The position numbers were made by a program, and so were the translations under genes. Below, piece by piece: positions 15,360-20,579 of a stretch of 20,579 nucleotides of DNA (position 1 is the stretch's first letter; each line of letters starts with the position of its first letter). Origin of the DNA: Gaiellasilicea sp046594445 (lineage in GTDB: Bacteria > Actinomycetota > Thermoleophilia > Gaiellales > Gaiellaceae); NCBI GenBank assembly GCA_046594445.1, contig JBKJSM010000120.1:1-20579 (forward strand). The letters are read 5' to 3'. Below the pieces are notes generated by a model that made no database searches, was not told the origin of the DNA, and saw only the letters and a program-made list of their open reading frames with translations.

Positions 15360-17474
15360 TCAGGGGATAAAGGCCAGATCCTCCGGTGGGGCGCCGGCCA
15401 TCGGCGTCTCGAACAACGGTCCCGCCCCGTCGGGATCGATCGTGAGCGCGCCGCCCGTGGCGAAGAACACGCCGATCTGCACCTGCGCGGCCACCGCCGC
15501 CTGCGCCACGAACAGCGTCGGGCCGAAGTTCGTCAGGAACGTGTGCGGATTCTTCGCGAAGCCGAGGCCGAGCGAGAACGCGATGTCGTTCCGGAAGAGC
15601 GTCGTCCGGTCGGCCAGATTGCCCGCGCGGATAATCGCCGACGTGGTCGGGTTCGGCACGGTCGTGTCGCCTCGGCCGAACTGGAGGATGACCGACTTCG
15701 CAGGGACGCCTGCCAGCGGTTGGGCCCGGAGGTGCGGCGCGTACGCGACCGGGTTCCCCGCCTGGGTCGCCCACTCGCTGCGCTCAGTGAACGCCTGGAT
15801 CGCCGAAGCGCCGGGCACGGTGTCGATCCTCGGTGGCTGGTTGCGCAGCGGGATGTTGTCGTTGAAGCTGACGCCGCCGATGTTGATCAGCGAGGGCGTG
15901 CGTGACGCAAGGGCGAACCCGAGAAGCGGGCGAAAGGTGGGGCTGAGCAAGGTGATCGCCGTGATCGACCCGCCCGGGACGTTGATCACGCCGTTCTGGA
16001 CGTTCGGTTCGACGGCGAGGAACTTGGCGCCGTAGATGCCGCCGAACGACTGACCGAAGTACGAGATGCGCGACGAGTCGAGGTCCGGCGTCCCGTTGTC
16101 GTCGACGTCCACCCCGCCCTCGATCTGCCGGACGAGCTGCATCAGGTCGATCACGGTCTGGCGCAGGCCGTCCCGGCTGGCGGCGAGCGTCTGCGGCGGC
16201 GCGGCGCTCGAGCCCTCGGTGTTGCCGATCGCAGTATCGCCGCTCTGGTCGATCCCGCGCCCGCCGGCCGCGAGCGTCACGGGTCCGCCGGCAGTGCGGT
16301 TGACGGTCAAGGTCCCGAACGGACCGAAGCCGTGGCCGACGACGTTGATCGAGATCGTCGCGACGCCATGTGCCGCCAGCACGGAGGCGACGGCGAAGGG
16401 GCTGTTGTTCTTGCTGTCGCCGAAGCCGTGACCGAAGATCGCGACGGGGTAGCCGCCTGCGGGTCGCGGGCCGGCCGGCACGAACAGGTTGAAGTAGACG
16501 CGGTTCGTCCCTTGCACCGCGGGCACGCCGGTGGCGCTGCCGACGGGCGGGATCACCTTCGACGCGTTCTCGTAGTCGGGCGAGTCGAAGGCGCCGAAGG
16601 CGATCGAGCCGACGGCCCCCGGGATGACGTCCAGCGCGGGCGTCGGGGCGAACGTGTTGCTGAAGCCCGGAGCAGTGCTCGTCTGGCGCGAGAACGCGAT
16701 CGAGGTCACACTCGATCTCGGGAAGACTGTCCGAACGCCGCCGCCGCCGAGCAGGAAGTCGGTCGGCCCGGGCGTCGAGGCCTTGATCTGACCGCGCACC
16801 TGCTCGAGGAGCGCTGTAGCGCTCTGGGTGGTGAAGAGGCTCGCAGCTGCGACGTCCTCCTCCTCGACTCCGGCCGGGAGCGAGCTCTCGAGCGCTGCGA
16901 GCAGGTCCTTGCGATACGCCTTGTCGGCCCCGTCCTTCGTCTGGCCGTAGTTCAGCTCGCGACGGAACGCCGCCCTGGCGACTGGGTCGCCGCCGGCGTC
17001 GCGAACGCCGGTCGTGACCACGAGCAGGTAGCGGGTGTGCTGGTCGAGCAGCTGGTCCGACTCGACGTGCAGGGTGTCGACGGCCGGCTCCCAGACGGTC
17101 TGGTTGATCCCGGTCACGGCGCCGTCGGGCAGCCGGACGAGAAAGACGCTCGAGCTGGAGACGCTCGCGGGGTCGATCTCGCCCGTGAAGGGGATCGAGA
17201 TCCGTGGCTGGAGGTTGAAGCCGTCCAGCGTGTTGAGCACGTCGACGTCCTGGCAGTCGGACGGCCGGACTGTGCAGTCGGGCTTCGGCAGGTCGACGCG
17301 GAGGCCGGTGATCTGGGTCGCGTCCGCAACCGTGTAGCGGTCGGTGGGGAAGGGAGCGCCCGATGGGCTCGAGACGTCGAACCCCGGTTCCACGCCGGCG
17401 GCAAGCCCCGTTGCAGGTGTGAGCACGAAAGCGGCAAGTGCCAGCAGCATGAGTCGGCGCGGCAACGACGGCAT
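15360..17474 (-). CDS. Secreted alpha/beta hydrolase (bacterial lipase-like) with N-terminal beta domain
   Basis: A 704-residue exported serine hydrolase. The signal peptide is MPSLPRRLMLLALAAFVLTP with AxA cleavage near 25; the two Arg resemble, but do not complete, a Tat motif. Residues about 55-175 look like an Ig-like/SbsA-type domain (PRISIPFTGEIDPASVSSSS), as in virulence-factor lipases (VolA/Pla type). The hydrolase domain follows (about 320-704): oxyanion region FGHGFG (347-352), nucleophile elbow GQSFG with S476, probable acid D603 (GRGDTTVP) and probable base H644 (KNPHTFLT). The stretch DVDDNGTPDLDSS (455-468) looks like a Ca-binding Asp loop. C67 and C74 may form a disulphide. GGGGGAG precedes the ATG. 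It lies 39 bases after the ABC-F gene. Substrate: lipid or polyester esters are likely but not determined. Confidence 0.86.
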   Translation of the reverse strand: MPSLPRRLMLLALAAFVLTPATGLAAGVEPGFDVSSPSGAPFPTDRYTVADATQITGLRVDLPKPDCTVRPSDCQDVDVLNTLDGFNLQPRISIPFTGEIDPASVSSSSVFLVRLPDGAVTGINQTVWEPAVDTLHVESDQLLDQHTRYLLVVTTGVRDAGGDPVARAAFRRELNYGQTKDGADKAYRKDLLAALESSLPAGVEEEDVAAASLFTTQSATALLEQVRGQIKASTPGPTDFLLGGGGVRTVFPRSSVTSIAFSRQTSTAPGFSNTFAPTPALDVIPGAVGSIAFGAFDSPDYENASKVIPPVGSATGVPAVQGTNRVYFNLFVPAGPRPAGGYPVAIFGHGFGDSKNNSPFAVASVLAAHGVATISINVVGHGFGPFGTLTVNRTAGGPVTLAAGGRGIDQSGDTAIGNTEGSSAAPPQTLAASRDGLRQTVIDLMQLVRQIEGGVDVDDNGTPDLDSSRISYFGQSFGGIYGAKFLAVEPNVQNGVINVPGGSITAITLLSPTFRPLLGFALASRTPSLINIGGVSFNDNIPLRNQPPRIDTVPGASAIQAFTERSEWATQAGNPVAYAPHLRAQPLAGVPAKSVILQFGRGDTTVPNPTTSAIIRAGNLADRTTLFRNDIAFSLGLGFAKNPHTFLTNFGPTLFVAQAAVAAQVQIGVFFATGGALTIDPDGAGPLFETPMAGAPPEDLAFIP

Positions 17475-17489
17475 TGAAAAACTCCCCCT

Positions 17490-17510
17490 CGGTTAGATGA
17501 CCCCTAACCG
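17490..17510. promoter_or_regulatory. Inverted repeat in the leader of the secreted hydrolase gene
   Basis: CGGTTAG (17490-17496) and CTAACCG (17504-17510) are perfect 7-base inverted arms around a 7-base spacer. The repeat fills most of the 39-base gap between the ABC-F stop and the hydrolase Shine-Dalgarno. It could be a regulator site, a leader hairpin, or a weak terminator after the ABC-F gene. No T-run follows, which argues against a terminator. Which role applies cannot be decided from the sequence. Confidence 0.5.
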
Positions 17511-17513
17511 ACG

Positions 17514-19166
17514 CTACTCCGTTCGGACGAGCAAATCAACGTCGCGAGAGCGCTCGAACCAGTCGGAGTAGCCGCCCTCGAATGAGCGCGCCTCGCCGCC
17601 CTCGACCTCCACGATTCGGTCGACGATGCGATCGAGGAAGTAGCGGTCGTGCGAGATCACGCACACGGTCCCCGGAAACTCCTCGAGCGCCGTCTCGAGC
17701 GCCTCGACCGAGTCGATGTCGAGGTGGTTCGTCGGCTCGTCGAGGACGAGCAGGTTCGGCTGCGCCACCATTAGCAGCAGCAGCTGGAGGCGCGTTCGCT
17801 CCCCGCCCGACAGCAGCTTGTTCGGCCGGCGCACCTGCTCGTAGGGGAAGAGGAACTTCATCAGCAGCGAGACGGCCTCGTCCTCGGCGCAGCGGTGCGC
17901 GAGCCGGACCGTCTCGAGCGGGCTCGACTCCGGATCGAGCGTCTCCTGGTCCTGGGCGAGGTAGCCGACCTTGATCGACGGGCCGACCCAGACCTCGCCC
18001 TCGCTCGGCTCGAGCTCGCCGACGACCGTCTTCAGCAGCACGCTCTTGCCGGCGCCGTTCGCGCCGACGAAGCCGACGCGCTCCCCGGTCACGACGGTGA
18101 GCTCCACGTCCGCGAGGACGACGTCGTCGCCGAACCGGATCCCGACATGGCGGAGCTCGAAGACGCGCTGGCCGCCGCGCACCTGTGGATGCAGCCGCAG
18201 CGCGATCTTCCGCCGCTCGAGCACGGGCCGCTCCACCTTCTCCATGCTGTCGATCTGCCGCTGCTTGTTTCGCGCCTGCCTGATGTTGCGCTGGTCGGGC
18301 ACCCAGCTGGCCCAGAGCTTGAAGCGGCGAATCGCCTCCTCGAGCCGCTCGATCTCCTTCTGCTGGGTCACGAACTGCTGCTGCTGCCGTTGCAGCTCGA
18401 GCTCCCGCGCGAGCGTGTAGGCGGAGTAGTTGCCGGGCCACATCCGGATCCGGCCGCGATCGAGCTCGGCGATCTCCCTGACGGTCTCGTCGAGCAGGTA
18501 GCGGTCGTGGGAGACCGCGACAGCGGCGCCGTCGAAGCTCGCCAGCAGCCGCTCGAGCAGAGAGCGGCCGACCGCGTCGAGGTGCGCCTCCGGCTCGTCG
18601 AGCAGGAGCACGTCAGGATCCTGGGCGAGGCACGCCGCCAGCGCGATCAGCTTCCGCTGCCCGCCCGAGAGGGCGCTCGTCGGCAGCGTCAGGTCGGCTT
18701 CCTCGATTCCGACGTCGAGCAGCATCGCCCGGGCGCGCCCGTCGATGCTCGGCCCGCCAGCGGCCTCCCAGCGCTCAATCAGCTCCTCCTGGCGGTGGAG
18801 GACGCGCGCCATCTTGTCGAGGTCGGCGTGGAGCTCGGGCGACGCCAGCTGCTCGGCGACACGGTGGAGCTCCTGATCGAGCTCGTCCAGGTCGGGGCGG
18901 GCCGCCCGGACCGTCTCGAGCGCGTTCCGCTCGTCGCCGAGCGGGTGTTGCGGGAGGAAGGAGACGACGATTCCGCGTTTCCGCACGGACGTGCCCGCGT
19001 CGGGCTCCTCGAGCCCGGCGATCAGACGCAGCATCGTCGACTTCCCCGACCCGTTGGCGCCGACGACGCCCACGCGGGCGCGCGGTTCGATCGCGAACTC
19101 GAGCCCGTCGAGCACGGTTCGGCTGCCGAACGACTTGCGGACGGCATTGAGGCTGAGGAGGGCCAA
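17514..19166 (-). CDS. ABC-F family ATPase (ribosome-associated, EttA/Uup-like group)
   Basis: A 550-residue soluble protein with two nucleotide-binding domains and no membrane helices, the layout of ABC-F translation factors and antibiotic-resistance proteins. First domain: Walker A GANGSGKS (36-43), LSGGQ (166-170), LLLDEPEAHLD (D190, E191), switch H220. The linker (about 250-330) is rich in Gln/Glu/Arg and helical (QRQQQQFVTQQKEIERLEEA), like the P-site tRNA interaction motif that reaches the ribosome. Second domain: GANGAGKS (368-375), LSGGE (452-456), DEPTNHLD (476-483), H506. The first domain has DEPEAHLD instead of the usual DEPTNHLD. The TTG start at 19166 is two bases after the preceding stop, so translation is coupled. 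The subfamily is not decided; a role in translation or ribosome protection is inferred from the family. Confidence 0.93.
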   Translation of the reverse strand: MALLSLNAVRKSFGSRTVLDGLEFAIEPRARVGVVGANGSGKSTMLRLIAGLEEPDAGTSVRKRGIVVSFLPQHPLGDERNALETVRAARPDLDELDQELHRVAEQLASPELHADLDKMARVLHRQEELIERWEAAGGPSIDGRARAMLLDVGIEEADLTLPTSALSGGQRKLIALAACLAQDPDVLLLDEPEAHLDAVGRSLLERLLASFDGAAVAVSHDRYLLDETVREIAELDRGRIRMWPGNYSAYTLARELELQRQQQQFVTQQKEIERLEEAIRRFKLWASWVPDQRNIRQARNKQRQIDSMEKVERPVLERRKIALRLHPQVRGGQRVFELRHVGIRFGDDVVLADVELTVVTGERVGFVGANGAGKSVLLKTVVGELEPSEGEVWVGPSIKVGYLAQDQETLDPESSPLETVRLAHRCAEDEAVSLLMKFLFPYEQVRRPNKLLSGGERTRLQLLLLMVAQPNLLVLDEPTNHLDIDSVEALETALEEFPGTVCVISHDRYFLDRIVDRIVEVEGGEARSFEGGYSDWFERSRDVDLLVRTE

Positions 19167-19167
19167 C

Positions 19168-19515
19168 TTAGACCCCGCGTATGACGGAGAGCACGTACTC
19201 GTCCTTGCCCTCGAGGAGCGCGTCTGCGACGCGCGCCTCGCCGGAGATCCCGGTGCGGGCGGTGAGCACCTCGTACAGTCGCTCGTCGCTCATCCCCGCG
19301 CCGCGGCCCGCTGCCACGATCCGCTCGATCACCGGCAGGGGGGTCCCGTCCGGCGCGAACTGCCAGGCGGGGTAGAGAAAGTCCCAGCCCCCAGGGCGGC
19401 GGACACCGAGCAGCTCGCCCGCCCGGCGCATCGCGTCGAGCCGGTTCGTTCCCACGCCGAGCCGCGTCGAGAGCCAGGAGCCCGAGAGCGATTCGCCGGC
19501 GAGAGTCACTTCCAT
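19168..19515 (-). CDS. Small HTH-like protein, unknown function
   Basis: A 115-residue protein. The N-terminal half (SGSWLSTRLGVGTNRLDAMR, then RAGELLGVRRPGGWDFLYPAWQF) reads like a compact helix-turn-helix plus a short beta hairpin, as in excisionase or Xre/MbcA/ParS-like antitoxins. The C-terminal half is helical and ends LLEGKDEYVLSVIRGV. I do not recognise a named family and no partner toxin is adjacent. The ATG at 19515 begins the folded-looking part; an in-frame ATG at 19527 adds four residues. Longer upstream readings run through tatA and are rejected. It directly precedes the ABC-F gene (TAA-G-TTG), so it may regulate or assist that operon. The gap to the divergent tatA start is only 27 bases. 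Confidence 0.72.
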   Translation of the reverse strand: MEVTLAGESLSGSWLSTRLGVGTNRLDAMRRAGELLGVRRPGGWDFLYPAWQFAPDGTPLPVIERIVAAGRGAGMSDERLYEVLTARTGISGEARVADALLEGKDEYVLSVIRGV

Positions 19516-19530
19516 GAGACGAATCATGCC

Positions 19531-19536
19531 TATGCT
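19531..19536 (+). promoter_or_regulatory. Probable -10 box of leaderless tatA
   Basis: TATGCT ends exactly six bases before the tatA ATG at 19543, the same spacing seen at 2273-2285 and 12291-12303. There is no Shine-Dalgarno between them. The region upstream is the start of the divergent HTH-like gene, so any -35 would overlap that coding sequence; none is convincing. Confidence 0.45.
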
Positions 19537-19542
19537 GGGCCC

Positions 19543-19740
19543 ATGCCAGGCCATTGGGAGCTGATCGCGCTCGCCGTCGTGCTGGTGCTGCTCTTCGGCT
19601 CGAAGCAGCTGCCGTCGATCGCGCGGAACCTCGGCCGCGGCGTCCGCGAGGTGAAGGACACCGTCGGCGGGATCGACCCGCGCGATGACGTCCGCAAAGC
19701 GCTCGAATCGCCGGACGACGAGTCCAGCGCCGAGCGCTAG
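19543..19740 (+). CDS. tatA: Sec-independent translocase subunit TatA
   Basis: A 65-residue TatA/E-type protein, which oligomerises to form the pore-like part of the twin-arginine translocase in the cytoplasmic membrane. It has the short N-terminal helix (WELIALAVVLVLLFG, about 5-19), the conserved Phe-Gly hinge (F18-G19), the amphipathic helix SKQLPSIARNLGRGVREVKD (20-39) and a charged disordered tail. The length fits TatA rather than TatB. tatB and tatC are not in the window, so this may be a stand-alone copy. It is divergent from an HTH-like gene, and its stop shares CTAG (19737-19740) with the convergent kinase gene. Confidence 0.93.
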   Translation: MPGHWELIALAVVLVLLFGSKQLPSIARNLGRGVREVKDTVGGIDPRDDVRKALESPDDESSAER

Positions 19741-20314
19741 CTCCACCGGTCTAGATCCCCTCGCAGCACGAGATCGGCGCAAACTTGGGGCTGCTCGCGC
19801 TCGACGTATGCGTCCTCCTCGGCCATCCACGTCTCCCACTGCGCGCGCGCCTGCTCTCCGTCCCGCTCCAGGCCGCGCTGGAGGCGCAGGTCCCGCGGCG
19901 TCTCGACCCAAATCGCGAAGGCGAGGAACGGCCGAAAGGCTTCACGGGACGCGGACACCCCTTCGAGCACGACGAATGATCCAGGCGAGACAGCTTCGCT
20001 GCCCGCGTCCGTACCGGGTGCCCAGTTCGAGCGGCGGTACCGTGCCGTCTCACCGCGGGACAGCGGCTCGAGCACCTCCTCGAGCAACCGCGGCCACCAG
20101 TCGAGCGGGACGTCCCAGCTCGCGAAGTCGTCCGTGTGGACGATCGGCGCATCGCCGAGCTCCTGCGCAAGTTCTTCGGCCAATATGCTCTTTTGCCCGC
20201 CCCGCCGTGACCGTCGACCGCGACAATCCGCGTCGACATCCCCTCCGGCGGCGTTGCTGCGCGCACGAGCCGCGCGACATGTTGTATCTGTTGTCTTGAA
20301 AGCCGATCCGTCAT
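19737..20314 (-). pseudogene. Uridine-kinase-like P-loop kinase, frameshifted in Walker A
   Basis: Two reading frames together give one P-loop kinase of about 190 residues. Frame one, from ATG 20314, reads MTDRLSRQQIQHVARLVRAA and on to RIVAVDGHGGAGK. Frame two then supplies LAEELAQELGDAPIVHTDDF, ASWDVPLDWWPRLLEEVLEP, and a C-terminus with WVETPRDLRLQRGLERDG. The break is at about 20188-20195, where GGCAAAAGAGC replaces what would be GGC-AAA-AGC for the Walker A GKS. Two extra bases, for example a duplicated AG, explain it. Thus the gene is either broken, mis-sequenced, or read by a -1 shift. A -1 shift would give GKKS, a poor Walker A, so a programmed shift is less likely. The family phosphorylates nucleosides or similar small molecules. 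The stop overlaps the tatA stop. A hairpin repeat copy lies in its leader. Confidence 0.75.
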
Positions 20315-20336
20315 TGGGTCTGGGAGCGAAGCGACC

Positions 20337-20391
20337 CTTTAGGGGTCTACGCGCATCAGAAATCTGCTCCCGCAGATTTCTGATCTACGCC
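20337..20391. repeat. Hairpin repeat, copy 1 (left of tRNA-Ala)
   Basis: A 55-base unit starting CTTTAGGG. It contains a perfect 13-bp stem, ATCAGAAATCTGC pairing with GCAGATTTCTGAT, around the loop TCCC (hairpin at 20355-20384). It aligns without gaps to copy 2 at a constant distance of 181 bases, with 45 of 55 positions identical. It lies just after the 3' end of the tRNA and before the start of the kinase gene on the minus strand. No T-run follows the stem on either strand. Confidence 0.85.
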
Positions 20392-20396
20392 AACAG

Positions 20397-20469
20397 TGGA
20401 GCGTGCCGGGATCGAACCGGCGACCTCCGCGTTGCAAACGCGGCGCTCTCCCAGCTGAGCTAACGCCCC
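20397..20469 (-). tRNA. tRNA-Ala (anticodon UGC)
   Basis: Read on the minus strand, the 73-base cloverleaf has acceptor GGGGCGT pairing with ACGCTCC, D-arm AGCTCAGCTGGGAGAGC, anticodon stem CCGCG/CGCGG with loop TTTGCAA (anticodon TGC), and T-arm CCGGTTCGATCCCGG. The third acceptor pair is G-U (G3:U70), the main identity element for alanyl-tRNA synthetase. The discriminator is A73. CCA is not encoded. TACACT upstream (20490 to 20485) may be its -10 box. Confidence 0.97.
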
Positions 20470-20484
20470 TTGCTAAGGGCAATC

Positions 20485-20490
20485 AGTGTA
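20485..20490 (-). promoter_or_regulatory. Possible -10 box of tRNA-Ala
   Basis: On the minus strand TACACT (the same hexamer as before the gene at 2285) ends 15 bases before the tRNA 5' end. The expected -35 position holds GGCTCT, a poor match, and falls within the GC-rich hairpin at 20501-20517. The call rests on the hexamer only. Confidence 0.35.
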
Positions 20491-20517
20491 GAGGCTCTTC
20501 GGGCGGCAGAGCCGCCC

Positions 20518-20572
20518 CTTTAGGGATCTTTGCGCGTCAGGGATCTGCTTCCGCAGATTCCTGACTTGCGCC
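20518..20572. repeat. Hairpin repeat, copy 2 (right of tRNA-Ala)
   Basis: Same 55-base unit as 20337-20391. Its stem is GTCAGGGATCTGC with GCAGATTCCTGAC around TTCC (20536-20565). Compared with copy 1, two stem pairs changed from A-T to G-C on both sides, and one A-T became G-T, so the structure is kept while the sequence differs. Immediately before it a GC-rich hairpin, GGGCGGC-AGA-GCCGCCC (20501-20517), runs into CTTT; copy 1 has a weaker imperfect counterpart (20322-20337). The remaining bases to the window end hold nothing else recognisable. Confidence 0.85.
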
Positions 20573-20579
20573 GACGAGG

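Noticed and set aside
17895..19184. 429-codon plus-strand ORF opposite the ABC-F gene
   Set aside because: Mirror of a real gene; no recognisable domain or start signals.
20322..20579. Flanking repeats as ends of an integrated element at the tRNA, or as CRISPR
   Set aside because: No integrase or transposase, no duplicated tRNA 3' end, only two copies, each internally palindromic with the tRNA itself between.

Overview
The window is 20.6 kb of high-GC, densely coded DNA. Starts are often GTG or TTG, and several -10 boxes sit six bases from a start codon (leaderless-type mRNAs). The gene families point to a free-living aerobic actinomycete. Thermoleophilia (Solirubrobacterales or Gaiellales) is my best guess, but this is inferred from gene content and style; there is no rRNA or marker phylogeny here.

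Layout, left to right. A secreted glycoside hydrolase cut by the left edge (minus, 1-1097) follows an RpoD-like sigma factor (minus, 1189-2229). Divergent from the sigma gene are two coupled small membrane-protein genes (2285-2799) leading directly into sucA, the 2-oxoglutarate dehydrogenase E1 subunit (2803-5640). A 56-residue gene (5637-5807, minus) converges on the sucA stop. A secreted Pro/Ala-rich protein with a highly charged tail (5834-6403, minus) is divergent from a membrane diguanylate cyclase (6479-8251), which is followed by a 109-residue acidic protein of unknown function (8338-8667).

Next, on the minus strand, come two ABC exporter half-transporters (8694-12189) whose motif differences predict an asymmetric heterodimer. 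Divergent from them is a plus-strand operon: a ribbon-helix-helix regulator (12303-12764), a possible 43-codon ORF, a DUF4097 beta-solenoid protein (12896-13726) and an MFS exporter (13726-14997). The regulator's promoter carries an inverted repeat exactly between its -35 and -10 boxes.

The right third is a minus-strand series: a small HTH-like protein (19168-19515), an ABC-F ATPase (17514-19166), a secreted alpha/beta hydrolase with an N-terminal beta domain (15360-17474), and a 126-residue unknown protein (14961-15341) whose gene holds a perfect 27-bp palindrome. tatA (19543-19740) is divergent from the HTH-like gene. A uridine-kinase-like P-loop gene (19737-20314, minus) is frameshifted inside its Walker A motif. 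A tRNA-Ala(UGC) (20397-20469, minus) is flanked by two copies of a 55-bp hairpin repeat with compensatory stem changes.

No CRISPR array, transposase or phage gene is visible, and no gene-free stretch exceeds 300 bases. The least explained signals are the covarying hairpin repeats around the tRNA, the promoter-embedded operator with its RHH/DUF4097/MFS operon, the palindrome inside a coding region, and the frameshift at the catalytic P-loop.
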